A stretch of 64,000 nucleotides of DNA from Halichondria panicea (lineage: Eukaryota > Porifera > Demospongiae > Suberitida > Halichondriidae). Positions 24,442 through 43,500 of the stretch are shown here, piece by piece. Position 1 is the first letter of the stretch, and each line of letters opens with the position of its first letter. The stretch spans positions 3,601,047-3,665,046 of the forward strand of contig NC_087388.1 in the NCBI RefSeq assembly GCF_963675165.1. The letters run 5' to 3'. A program made the translations under genes and the position numbers. Below the pieces are notes generated by a model, which was given only the letters and a program-made list of their open reading frames with translations, was not told the DNA's origin and did not search any database.

Positions 24442-27400
24442 TAAAAATATGCTGTGAGTACTGAGGCTTACAAATCACGCCTGTGTTAGTAAATACGCAT
24501 GCAGCAGTAGCTAGACAACAACACTGTCTAGGTAGCTAAGCTAGCTTGCTTCATATCCTTGCTTGCAGATAATAATTATCGCCCCAAACATTATTTTGCG
24601 TGCTGCACTTTGGGGGCGGGGCGCAAATTATAAATAATCATAGATTCTGTACAGTCTGATGGAGCGACAGTTTTATATTTTTTAGCCGGAAGTACTTCCT
24701 GTTTCTTTTTATTTTGCGGTTATAGGTCCCGTTTTTCTGAGCTATCTTCTAGCTTGTTTATCTTTCTTACTGCAAAAGGTATGATCTTCTAAACAGCTCC
24801 AAAGTGCTTTTCAGTCTTCCAGGAGTCGAATGATACTAATAAAGTATCTAGTTTTGCTAGCTACTTGCCTCTAGCCCCGTTTTTGTACATACTGCACAAT
24901 TTTGTACCTCAGCAGTGCATGTGTACGTGTACGTGTTTGCACTGTTCAAAATCGCGTTATACGGGCATGCCACAAACTTTGCACAGGGCAGAGATAAAAA
25001 GTCAAAGATATTATTACAAAGGTTTGTTCAGAATATGTATGACAAGTTACAAAAGTTATCAGCTAACTAAATGGAGCAATGTAGAACATTCAGAGCAAAA
25101 TAAACCAATCTAGCAACACAAAAATGGACGTTACAGAAGTCAACTGATTATATTACACTACGTGAGCATCCAGTGTGTATCCAGGGCAACCATGTCGCAC
25201 CCTCCCATGTCAGCCATGTATCCTCTGTGAGAACGCAAAAAATTATGTCCGAAGTATTTTCACCCTAAAAGCCTTATTCTTTGGATATCAAGTCTGACAG
25301 TTGTGTTATGTAGGAGCTGCCGCTTTCCGTCGCAGTAATAGTGGATTCATACCTAGACCGAAAAAAGAAAGTGATGTTATTATAAGGTCAGCACAGTGCA
25401 ATGTGAGTGACTGCAGTGAGATCAGTTTGTTAAAATGATTGATGATTCAACAGTAATTATAAGCAATGTGTTAAAACTAGAGTTGATTCTAGCCACTTTA
25501 ACAGATACCAATTTACTATGATCATTATAATTATAGCAAACTTATTATGCCGATTCATTCTTGAAGCTTTCTCTTCAGAGAGAGTGTGCTTTACCTGTTA
25601 CAAATTCACATCTAATTGTACTTAAAACACACTCGGGGCTCACTTAAAGTATTGACGAAGACCTCATTAACCCGAGGCCTCGCAAGCGACTTGTCCATGG
25701 GTTATACTAGTCTGTCTGTATATCGTTCTGTGTATTCTGAGTCTACTCACTCGGATGCGATGGCACCATGTTTGTACCATGGATAGCCAGCCTCAACACA
25801 ACAAGATACAGTAGTAATTTTAAATTTAATGTTAATTAAGCTTCGTTGTCAAATAAAAGCGAGCAGAAGCTAAAAAAAACTCGAACTTGAACAATAGCCT
25901 AGATGTACACACGGCTTTAACTCGAGGTTATTGACTAACTAAACCTCAAATAAACGCAGATGGTTTGCACTTCAGTGCTCTAGCTTTTACATCGCTATCC
26001 TGAGCTGTAGTTGCGATTAATAGGAGAACTAAAAAACAGACTGCTCTATTGTTATCTGTAGTGTTTAAAGGTCTCAGTTCTTACAGTACAATATTCACTA
26101 GGTTATGCTTACTTCAAGAAGCACACGTTTGCCATCATTCCCAACCCCAATGAATCCTTAATAATAGCTCAACACAGTGTATGGCTTGGGATTGAACAGA
26201 CATTGGAAACGTTCATGTTGGGGTTTATTGTGTAAAGGGCCAAGCAACCTCAATATACCCACCACTTCAGCTTCATGGATGGTAACAACAAGATCAACTG
26301 GGATAGCGACAACAACGTCACTCCAGTTAGGTGTAAAAAAAGAACAGTACTGTGCACCTGGATGCAAATGCCAAACTTACCTCTACAGTTAAGTAGCACC
26401 CGCACCTTGCATTGAGCAGCCGAGTAGCTCAGAATCAGAAACAGATTCTAGAGACGATAATTACAGTTAAGCAAGTATTTGGTGATTTTTTACTTACATA
26501 TAGTTTAGCCAATACAATATATAAGAACCAGACTGCCCCTAGTATGATCTTATGACAATATTCAAGCACCAGACAGTCCCGATTATGATCGAGATGACAT
26601 GGATGAACAATTTGTTGTATATCGTGATGTTTTATATTGACTAACTTTGTACTTTCATAAAACAATAACTACAACTGGGAACAAAACAGAGATTACAGTA
26701 TAGCAAAGGGCAGCTCTTCTTCTATCTCCTAACAAAATGTTACAGTAAAATTTTATTGGGAAACGCATTTTTGAACACTGGGTAAATAAATAGCCACTAT
26801 TATATTGTATGACAACCTTGAGTGAGAATTGCTATGCTAGCGTATTTCTCAACTTACTTGGCAATAATAGGTGAACTTGGTACCATCCTGTTCTTTGAAG
26901 GTTAGTTCACAATACTAGCGCTAAGAGATATTGAATAGTAAGCCCATTTCTTAAATATAATAGCTCAAACAACACTGATAAAATTCTGACATTTGTTGCT
27001 TGCAAACAAAATTATGATGTAATGCGAAATGCATATTAAATTAACTGCTAGGCAATAACGTGGACTTCCGGTGCCTTGGCCATCCGACTGTGTAATTTAT
27101 AGCATCTATGCTATAATTATAATGCATGCATGCCTCTGAGCATGGTGCATGGTCATATACTAAAGATTTCTCCTGGTCATGATAGCTTACTTGATCAGTC
27201 ACACCCTAAAAGAAAATTATTCTGCCTATAGGCTATAATATGACAGACATGCACCATGCATGCAGTCAAATATATTACGTGTAGGCAATGTGTAGGGTTA
27301 AGGTTATAGTAAGGTGTTCTCTGTAATTCACCAAACATCAATTTAAAGAATGACAACAATCTAGAGTGGTAGGTCACACTGAATCGTTTGTTCTATCCTC

Positions 27401-27538
27401 AAAATGCACGCTGATGGAGATACGTACACTATATGTAGTGTTGAAAAGTTAATGATGCACCTTCTGCATGACTCAAATACACAGCAATCGCAAAACTTAA
27501 TGAACAATTAGTAATAATGTATTAAGTACATTGTCACG
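24442..27538. other. Intergenic region between RhoGEF and ALDH genes
   Basis: It separates the start of the minus-strand RhoGEF from the 3' end of the minus-strand aldehyde dehydrogenase, so it should contain the RhoGEF promoter, most likely within 24442-24800. Inside are a divergent family B repeat (25669-25985) and a stretch at 26100-26700 that is open on both strands but matches nothing I recognise. No gene could be supported. Confidence 0.6.
25669..25985 (+). repeat. Family B repeat, short divergent copy
   Basis: Starts aacccgaggcctcgcaagcg, includes the internal block atggatagcc...acacaacaaga, and ends cacttcagtgctctag. It lacks most of the second internal unit present at 38531. Confidence 0.5.
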
Positions 27539-33240
<5,702 letters not shown>

Positions 33241-33455
33241 TGAAAGCTCAGTATTGACAGTGCAGTGTGCTAGTGAGCGAGCTAGTGAGTGCCTGTTTAT
33301 AGTCGAGTCTTGTCTTGCTTATTTTGTAATAGATCTACATAATTATGTCTAGTAACACTAGGTAGGGACTGGGAGTGGTCTATGTTTTGTGGGTTTGGCT
33401 TCGGGGGGAATCTGAAGTGGCAAGTTCAAAGAAGTAGATCTAGCACCTCAAATCT
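33241..33455. promoter_or_regulatory. Divergent promoter interval between ALDH3-like and CEP128-like genes
   Basis: Only 215 bp separate the start codon of the minus-strand aldehyde dehydrogenase (33240) from that of the plus-strand coiled-coil gene (33456). Both promoters and 5' untranslated regions must fit here unless untranslated exons lie inside the neighbours. No TATA box at a sensible position was seen. The function is inferred from geometry only. Confidence 0.5.
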
Positions 33456-34518
33456 ATGAGCAGCTGCAGTACAGTATATTTGAATGGTGTTTGTTCCACT
33501 GGCATGGCTCGACGTCAAAGTCATTACAAAGTCTCTTCTACGTACACAGACAATAGTGACTCAACATGTTCGGAAATTGAGTTAAAGAGTGGAAGAGGAA
33601 TGTCAAGTGATAGAAGACAGTACCTTCATCATCAGGTACGCTATCTATACGTACGTGGACCATTACATTTTGTTTTTAACAACAGATCCAACCGCCTTCC
33701 TGCATTCAGGTTGATGATTTGTGTGACGACCTTTCTAAAGGCAACTGCACAATGTTGGAAAATGAACGACTGATGTCCCACTTTCAGGAAAACTCTGTAA
33801 GGATGCACTTCCAAATTGTTTTTACGCATAATGTCATTATGGGACCGGGAGGAGATTCCCTTAGACCTTTTTGCTGTTCTTGACGTTGTGACTGGTTAAG
33901 TCTAGTATGTAACCGATCTCCGTTTTTGGCTGGTTTATGTAACGCTACGGAGATGGGGGGGGGATAATTAATGACGTTTTCATTATCATGGAAGTGCCCC
34001 CTAAGGCAACCGACGAAAGGTGTTATTTTCGAGCGATAAAGATTTGAAGTACACGTACATTAAGTGTTATTCTGAAGTGAGGGAGGGGCTGCTGCTAAGG
34101 GGTTGGTAGAATGCTCAAGACTGATTTTTCATTATAGCCTGGAAAATAGTAGTTTCATCAGGCCTACATAATTATGTTTGTACTGACTCCTGTACACATT
34201 CATCCAGGATTTTAAGTTTGGGGAGAAGTAAAAAAAAAAACTGCACGCGCTAGCGCGAAAAATTGGAGGCCACGCCCACTTCCGGTCACCACACACCCTA
34301 TATTGTTTGTTGTTGTTGCCTATAGCGATGTACTCCTGGCAATGTGCATTGATAGGCAACTCTATATAACTTGGTATGCTGGTTTGAAATTGTGAACCGT
34401 TTCCATAGAACACTATAGAAACCACAAAAGCAATGGATAGATTTGTGGTAATACTATAGGTGATGGATGACCAAGCATGTAGCAAAAGACCGTGTCTAGA
34501 TAATAGTACCCGGCCCTC

Positions 34519-34560
<42 letters not shown>

Positions 34561-37500
34561 CCTCTCTCTCTCTCTCTCTCTCTCCCTCTCTCCCCTTCTT
34601 CCTCTCTCTCCTCCTATTTTCCCCTCTCTTTTGGGGGGGAAGCTTCCCCCCCCCACTAGATGAAACCCTGATTATTATGTATTGTCTGTTGCAGTTGAGA
34701 AAAGACTTGGATCAGTCGAGAGAGCTCTTGCGTCAAAGCAGCATGCCACATATTCCCTATCAGTCTGAACATCATTCGCCTACTTTATGCAATTGTTACC
34801 AGCAAAGCATATCAAATGATGTTGAGAGGGAAAGACTGGCTCGTGAGAGGTATGTCTATATTTAGTAGTCTCTTTTGAGAGATAGTAGGCTAATGAACTC
34901 CACCATTCTCTAGTGCATAGTTATGTAACTAAACATTTGACTGTGTTTCTTGCTAGATCTGACACAGAGAAGTTGCGTATGATGGACCTACTCAACACAT
35001 CTTTGTCACGATCCACTGCTGCAAGCATTGCAGACCCTCTGTTGCAGGGAATCTCCTCAGACGTAATGTGCCTCAAGAGTGAAGTGATGGAAGCTCAGCT
35101 GGGAGTGAACAAGAGTAAAGCCACCACTGCCAGCATGGAGTCCAGAATCAGGAATATAGAGAAGAAGGTACATGTAAAAAACGATGTGTACACTGCCAAA
35201 TACATGTACATGCATGTACATGTACGTACAGCATCAGCAAGGTTGCAGCAACCAGAGTACATACTGCTATGACTCTATTAGGTTGATATCTGTCTGCATT
35301 ATTGTCACTAAGACCTGGTTTTCATCCACCATGTACATGCACATGTAGGTTGAAGAAGCCTCATCTCACGGCATCAATGCAAGGCAGTTAAATGAAGTTG
35401 CTGAAGAAATTAGGACGATCAAGGTTTGTGCACTGCATGCACATGTACCGGTTTAGCACTGAAATGCATGTACTCTGGGCCTACTGTTAGCCTCGTCCCT
35501 GGCTGATTTTGTAGAACGGAAAGTGAAAATACGGCCTGGTATTGGGTGTGATTGGGAACCGAAAACAAAGTAGAGATTTTGCTCATTAGTTGTTGTTTCC
35601 TGTTTGTTGACAGGGTTATTGTTCTTGCAAAATCTCTGCTTACGCCCAGATACAATCACTACCAGGCACTTTCCGTTCTATTAAACAAAAATCCACCTGA
35701 GGGCAAGGCTAGTACTCCGATTGCATACTAATGTTTATGCTCTTTAAATTTAGGATGACTTAGAGAGGAGTGATGCTAATCAAAAAACGCTGAAATTACA
35801 GACATTAGAGAGGTGTGTGAGTACTTATAATTATCAACACTTAATTGTCAGCATTATAATGTACGTGCAGTGAGTTGGGCAATGAACGTGATCGCCACTC
35901 AGTCAGTCGTCTGGAAGTGGAGAGGCTCTCTAATGATCTTTACAGACTGGGAGAAGAGCTAAAGAACACTCAGCAGAATAAAAGAAAGGTTAATTCACTG
36001 CATGAAGTGTGTGCTTGACTTCAGCTCACACAACAGTGTCCTGGTCTTGACTGCAGGTTGCTTGTTGTCTGAAAGCCACAAGTCACAAACTTGATTCTTC
36101 AATGTCAAGTAAAGAAATTCTAATGGGGGAAATTCAAGATGTGAGGCACCAGCTCACACTTAGTGAGGAAGCAAGGCTGCTTTGTGAATCAAAAAATGGA
36201 TCACTTATGGATAAGCTTAGTAAGCAAGAGATGGGGCAACACCTCTTCAAAGAGAAACTTCAAAGAGTTGAGAATAGGATTCAAAATAATGAGTATGTTG
36301 CTACCATGATTATTGCTTACACAAACAGTTGTATAATACCGTAAATAGTTTAGCGGGTATATTTCGAAGGTATAAAGTTTGCGGTTTTTGCTGATTAAGC
36401 ATGTACTACAAATATTTATGCCCACAAATTTAATATCGCATGCATGCATGCTGCAAAAGGCTACATGTACTAATCCGCAAAAACCTTTCGAACGGTCTAT
36501 ATAATTATACAGTTTAAATATATTAACAGCATATACAGTAATATTTGGTATTATAACGAATTGTTGTGTGTTCCATGATCAGGGAAGAGCGAAGTATGAT
36601 GGCTGCAAAAATTGAAGAGCTCGGCTCCCTACTAGCCTCATCACAGGCTGCTGAATCTCAGTGGAGGGACTGTTGTGACCGTCTCGAGGCACAAATACTA
36701 GAAATGTCAAGTCACAGTGAGATGCTGGCTAGTGTGAGAAGACAGCTGATGGATGTGGAGGAAGAGTGCTCTCGAATGATGCAAAAGCTCGGTCACCTTA
36801 CGGGGGAGCAAGAGGCTGCTCATCAAGAGAGGACAACTCTTCTAAGCAAGGTACATGTACAGGCCTATACATCTTATTATAGTTTTAACCCAAATGTGCA
36901 TTCATTTCATATGTGTCTAGGGTTAGAGTTATGATGTCGAAATGCAACACAATTGGTCTTAAACCTGGCAATTGGAACTAGTTATAAACATCGGGGTGCA
37001 TGGTGTACATTGCACTCAGCCCTCAGGGCTTCGCCCTCGTGCTTCAAATATACACCATACAATACCTCATTGTAAAAATGCATGTAGACTATATCATTAA
37101 ATCCCTTAAGGCTTTGTGGTCAGTGCAGAATATGACATTCAGTCCATTTTGCTGCACATAGCAACAGCATAGCAACAGGATATAATACAAAGCAAATACC
37201 TCTTCTATATAATTATAACACTCTAATACCTGAACGAAGCAAAACACGACGTGAGGCATTAGCACAGCACAGCTTACATCACTCGTTATTGTACAGTAAC
37301 TACATGTACATTGTGCATTTTTCTTATAAAGATCTCCGAGCTTGAGAGTACTGTCTGTCAGAGTGAAGGGGAGTGCTCTCGTTTAAGGGAGGAGGCCCAG
37401 GGGCTGTCAGCTCAGTTACAGGCCTCACATCAGGAGAAGTCAGTGGTAGTAGAGCAAGGAGGAGAGGGCCTGGACAGAATTAAATCACTTCAAGAGCAAA

Positions 37501-40500
37501 ACAAGCAGTTGAACGTGAGATGTTCCTTATTTACACGTGCATATTTATATGACTTAATTACAATTGTACTTGTGCACATTTTTACATTTGCACTGTTCGT
37601 ATATACTGCATAGCGCGAAATTTTCGAGGCACTTATATTTCGTGGATTGACCTCTAAAAGCATTTTCGTTGCACAATGTTTGCGGAAGCCACGCCTTTAA
37701 ATCTTTGCCCGTTATAGCAGGTAATTCTAATTAAAGAACAGTATTCGTGGACTTACTTTTCATGTAGGATTGCTACCCACGAAATCCGCAAAAATTAAGC
37801 CCCTCGAAAATTTCGCGCTATACGGTAGTACACACTAATATAATAGTACTAATCTACATGTACATTGTATAATCATACTTCTGTAATAGATACAAATATC
37901 AGAGCTTGAAAGTAGGGCTGAGCAACAGTTGCTGACATGTCTTAATGAGCAAGCTGCTAACAGTCAAATGCTTCAAAAGTGAGCTTCTTACTGTGTATCT
38001 GTTGTTCTCTGTACCTAAATTCTAAGCTCTATAAATTATACATTGGCATACGTAGACTTCAGTTGTCATATCCACACGTACATGTACATACTTACATGTA
38101 TACAACGTACTGTACTTGTATTTCTGAAAATAATATGCACTGCAATAACTTTTCTTGTGCTGGTAGGTACAAAGCCAGGTGTAAAAAACTGTTACAAGAG
38201 AGGGTGAGATTTGGAGAAGATTTTGTAAGACTAAAGGTAATTAATTAATGTACATACATTTACATGTACATACACACTGTACATGCACGTACACTACTGT
38301 ATGTAAATAGTGCAACTACTGTAGTGTACAAATCGAATACATGTAGCTTGACGCAATGTGTTAATTTGATACTAATTCTTATGTATTAGTAATTGTCATA
38401 CTCCTCCCCACAGAATGACTGTAAATGTAAAGAACTAGAAGATCAACTCATCCAATGCCAGGCATATATTGAAGCAGGTACAAAGTTACGACTTAAGTCT
38501 TGGCTGATGCTTACATACGCCATAATTATTAACCCGAGGCGCGTGGGCGGCCACGGGTTATAGTAGTCGTTTGGTTTGTTTGTTTGTTTGTTTGTTTGTT
38601 TGTTTGTGACAGGTGAATCTACTCACCTGGATGCCACAGCACTGCGTTTACAGCATGGATAGCCTTCATACAACAAGTTATTAATTTTAATAGTGGCAGA
38701 ATTTCATGTTAAACCGTCGTTGTCAAATAAAAACGAGCAAAAGCTAAGAAGCTTGTGACTGGGTCTGCTTACCTGGATGCTCTAGCACTGCGTTTACAGC
38801 ATGGGTAGCCTCCACACAACAAGTCAGTACTTCTAATAGTGGCAGCTTTCGGTGTTAAAGCTTCGTTGTCTAATAAAAGCGAGCAAAATGTAGCTTGAAC
38901 AGAACTTGCACATGCGTTACTTATAACTGAAGTGATCCTGTACCAGGTCCAGAAACAATGGAACAGGGTCACTAAAGTAGAAAGCTGTATATACCAGGAA
39001 CAATATTGGAACAGGGTCACTAAAGCAGAAAGCTTGCTTTAGCTGACTGGGATCCATGCAGGACCTGGAGCCATACTTCTCTGAGACTCCATGCTTCTTT
39101 GCTGTGATCCTAATCCACAGTGCATATATTTATAGTACTACTACCTGTTCTCAAATGTTTCAGCATGCCTCCAGTCTGGTTTAGTTTTATTGCTCCTGAG
39201 TTGCTGTGCAAGTCATGCATGATGATGATAACAACATCACTATATGCACTGCATTATATCAGTCTTCTGGTTTCTTTATAATCATGTCACCAGCCGAGGG
39301 TTTGCACTTTAGTGCTCTAGTTATATTATGTACAGTATGTTAACAGGTCTCCCTGGAAAAACGGTGTGTATGTACATTTGCTTGTGCTGGGTCATTGCAT
39401 AATCGTGCATAGTTAATTAAATTTCTGGTAGCCTGTGTCAATTTTGTTGGCCGTAGCGTATGGTTATACGTTGTATCAGGAGTGCACTCTTGGTTGTATA
39501 CACATCACACACGTACATGTACGTACTCAGATATTGTACACTAGTTTCATGTATTTATAGTATCTTGTGTACACCAGCTGTTACAGCACCTGTTATTAAC
39601 CCGAGGCGCGTGGGCGGCCACGGGTTATAGTAGTCGTTTGGTTTGTTTGTTTGTTTGTGACAGGTGAATCTACTCACCTGGATGCCACAGCACTGCGTTT
39701 ACAGCATGGATAGCCTTCATACAACAAGTTATTAATTTTAATAGTGGCAGAATTTCATGTTAAACCTTTGTTGTCAAATAAAAACGAGCAAAAGCTAAGA
39801 AGCTTGTGACTGGGTCTGCTTACCTGGATGCTCTAGCACTGCGTTTACAGCATGGGTAGCCTCCACACAACAAGTCAGTACTTTTAATAGTGGCAGCTTT
39901 CGGTGTTAAAGCTTTGTTGTCTAATAAAAGCGAGCAAAATGTAGCTTGAACAGAACTTGCACATGCGTTACTTATAACTGAAGTGATCCTGTACCCGGTC
40001 TAGAAACAATGGAACAGGGTCACTAAAGTAGAAAGCTGTATATACCAGGAAGAATGGAACAGGGTCACCAAAGTAGAAAGCTTGCTTTAGCTGACTGGGA
40101 TCCATGCAGGACCTGGAGCCATACTTCTCTGAGACTCCAGGCTTCTTTGCTGTGATCCTAATCCACAGTGCATATATCTATAGTACTACTACCTGTTCTC
40201 AAATGTTTCAGCATGCCTCCAGTCTGGTTTAGTTTTATTGCTCCTGAGTTGCTGTGCAAGTCATGCATGATGATAACAACATCACTATATGCAGTCTTCT
40301 GGTTTCTTTATAATCATGTCACCAGCCGAGGGTTTGCACTTTAGTGCTCTAGTTTTACTATTCTTTTGTAGATCGTGATGGATCGCTAATGCTGAAGCAT
40401 GAAAATAATGGCCTGAAGGTATTGTTTTGTTTATGTTACATGTAGAATTTACCATGCGTACATGCACTTATCAGTGTAAAGAAGTACTTATTGATTGCAT

Positions 40501-43500
40501 GTGTAACTTTTGTATTTCTTCAGTCCAAATGTCTTGCAAGTTGCAAAAAATTGAAGCAACTCTCTGATAAAGTAAGTATAATTATACCTAAAATGCATGG
40601 TTGTACAGTATGTAGGACAGTGTTATACACGTTGCGTCAAGCTACATGTATTGTAAAAGTTTACATTTTCACTTGGTATATATGTACAGTGTCAAACGCT
40701 GGAATCATTGAGTGCAGAGCTTCAAGCAAGTGAAGAATCACAAATGCACTCAAAAGTGAAGGTGTGTGTTAGTAAGTACATGTACGTACTAACACAATTA
40801 TTACATACATGTATGTAGTCTAGAGTTACTTAGTTCATTGTCGTTCCCATTGTTGGTATCCATATAAGAATGTACGTAGGCGGGTTTGTACAGTATTCTG
40901 TGTGTCATACCTTGTCGTGCTGACTTAATTAATAGTACAATAGTTCTGGTCAGCAAGCCAAGAAGCTTTTAGTAACCTCTCGTAGCGTACATTCAAGTAT
41001 TCAATCCACAACCACATTTTTGTTTTCGTACTTAATTATTTCATATGCACATACTATAATTATAGCGGGAAATTTTCGCTATTTGGCTCCAGATCCCTCA
41101 GCAGAAATGTTTGTAGGTTCTAATATTCGCATTTCAATGCCAAGAAACCACACCCACTAATAGAAATACCAGTGTATGGGAGTTTTTCCAGTTTTAATTT
41201 TCGCATTAACTGCTCTGCCTTCGAAAAAAGCGAAATGATGTACGTTACACCCCACGAAAACTTCCCGCTATAATAATGATAATTAATGTACGTGCCATAT
41301 TTGAATGGCAGTATTGAAACGCAAATGGAGATAATGATTTTCCTTTGATCGAGTACTCTCAACTTCATAACTATAATTATCGTTTAGCATGTTCATGCTT
41401 CTGCTGAAAATTACAAGACCCAATTATGTATATTCCTTCACTTGTCCGTAGTGCGAAGAAGAACTTTGTGCCCTTCAAGCTTATAATGAATCACTGATGC
41501 TCAAAAACACTTCACTTCAGCAGGTACGTCCATGTACAGTGTGTGCATCGAACTATTGTCACTATTTCCATTTTCACAGAAATTGTGTAAAGTGATTGGC
41601 GAAGCTAGTACACTGAGTAAGCAGTTGGAGACTGTCAGAGCTGAGAATATGAAAATCAGTAAGGTTCGCACAATAACCTCGCAAGCAATACTGATAACAG
41701 TACTCTTAATTGTCATTGTTATCTGTTGTCTGCCTACAGAACTTCACTGCTGAAAATTCTGTACTTTCTAAGAAACAAAATAAGTTGACACAATTGTGTA
41801 AGGTGAGTATAATGCATGTGTATGTACATTTAGTCATATTCACGTATTATTACACATGGTATCGTATCAGAGGAGGGAGGACACGATTAACCTTTAGCTC
41901 TAATTAGCTAATTATCACGACCTTTTAATTACATTCTTTGAACGATTCATCTTTTCTTTCTTTATAACCTCTACATATTAGGACACACAAAACAGTACTG
42001 TAGTATGAGTGACAGGCAATTCTTGCAGGCACAGAACAAACCATACAAATAAAGGGGTGCTAGAAGCTGAGACTGTTAGTGTCATTGATGTTCTTCATGT
42101 TGGAGACACTCTGAACTAAACAATTCCATGTTGCAGCTTTATCACAGAGACAGGAGTGCCTGGGGTGCTCCTCATAGGGATCCAGTCCTGGAGAAGGATC
42201 AAGAGTGCTTCTCACAGAGACAAGATCAGAGTGCCTGGGATGCTTCTCACACGGATCTTAGAGATAAGAGTACTTGAGGTGCTTCTTATAGGGGTCCTAT
42301 TACCTTCAGGTCCTGACAACTTGGCCATAGGGGTACCTCCAGTAGGAGAAAAGGCTTACTTTGCTCTAGCTCTTATGTCCAATATGTAGACGTTATAAAG
42401 AAAGAAAAGATGAATTGTTCAAAGAATGTCATTAAAAGGTCGCGATAATTAGCTAATTAGAGCTAAGGTTAATCGTGTCCTCCCTCCTCTGGTATCGTAT
42501 CGTAAAATTTAAGATTGATCTACAAAATTCAATCAGCTAATTTGTTTGTAGTAGTGAAGTTTGCTTCCTGCAGCTGAGCAGAATAAGCTTCCTGGGCTAT
42601 CATTACATACATGTATGTAAAAGTTCTCCAGCAATAACCTTCAAGCACTCTGGGATTTAGACTTTTTATCACAAACAAATTAAGCATAACAGCAATAATA
42701 ATTTTTTTTTTCCAGAGCAGTGGCCTCTTTCCCAGGGAACAAGGCTAATCAATCTGCTAGATAGCGCATTTTCCAAACAGATTGCTTCTGTCTGGCATTG
42801 AGATTATTATCAGCAATACTCCTTGTATGAAGTGGTTGTGGCTACAGTAGTGATTTGGCAGAATGCCTTTGTGCATGTACTGTCTGGTGCCAAGCCTACC
42901 AGTAGGTTCGCAAGTTCACTCTCTCGTGGATTGCAGTGGTAGAGTTTTTATGAAGTAAATGTATTTTGGAATGCAGCCATAACAATAGTTTTATAAAATG
43001 CAGGACAATTTAATAGTGTCTGCATGGTGCTAAAACAACTACATGTACGAATGTTGGACTAAATAGTACTATGAGTCAGCTTAGATAGATAAACCACTTG
43101 AATGTGGAATCCCGCCATCTGTACTTACAGATAGGAAATTGTGGACAATGGAACAGAAAGACTAGAAGCTACGTGTAGATAACAATTTAAAGTAGCTAGC
43201 TTTGTGATTGTAACATTGTTGCTTGCACACTGTGTTAAGCGTTATGGCGTAGCTAATCTTGTTTTTCAATTTAATTACCAGGAGGGGGGCGAAACTATAG
43301 CCAGGGGCGAGCGCCCTACCCCTAAATAAAGCCCTGCAAGTGATTACACAGTACGCCGTACATGTACATTGATCATAGCACCATTTATAGTTAATCCTAG
43401 CCTTGATTGTACCTGGGCGTGGTTATCGCGATCGTATAGGTGTTACATTCTAACCTAGCCTCCTTCACAAGGCCTCAAAAAGGAGGCCTGCTACTGACTG

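Noticed and set aside
25175..25400. Possible small plus-strand gene beginning MSHPPMSAMYPL with a candidate second exon
   Set aside because: It works only with an arbitrary choice of splice sites, matches no family and finds no further exons; kept out of the feature list.
34132..34663. Long frames on both strands over 34132-34663
   Set aside because: They are translations of the (TC)n microsatellite (Arg/Glu or Ser/Leu runs), not proteins.
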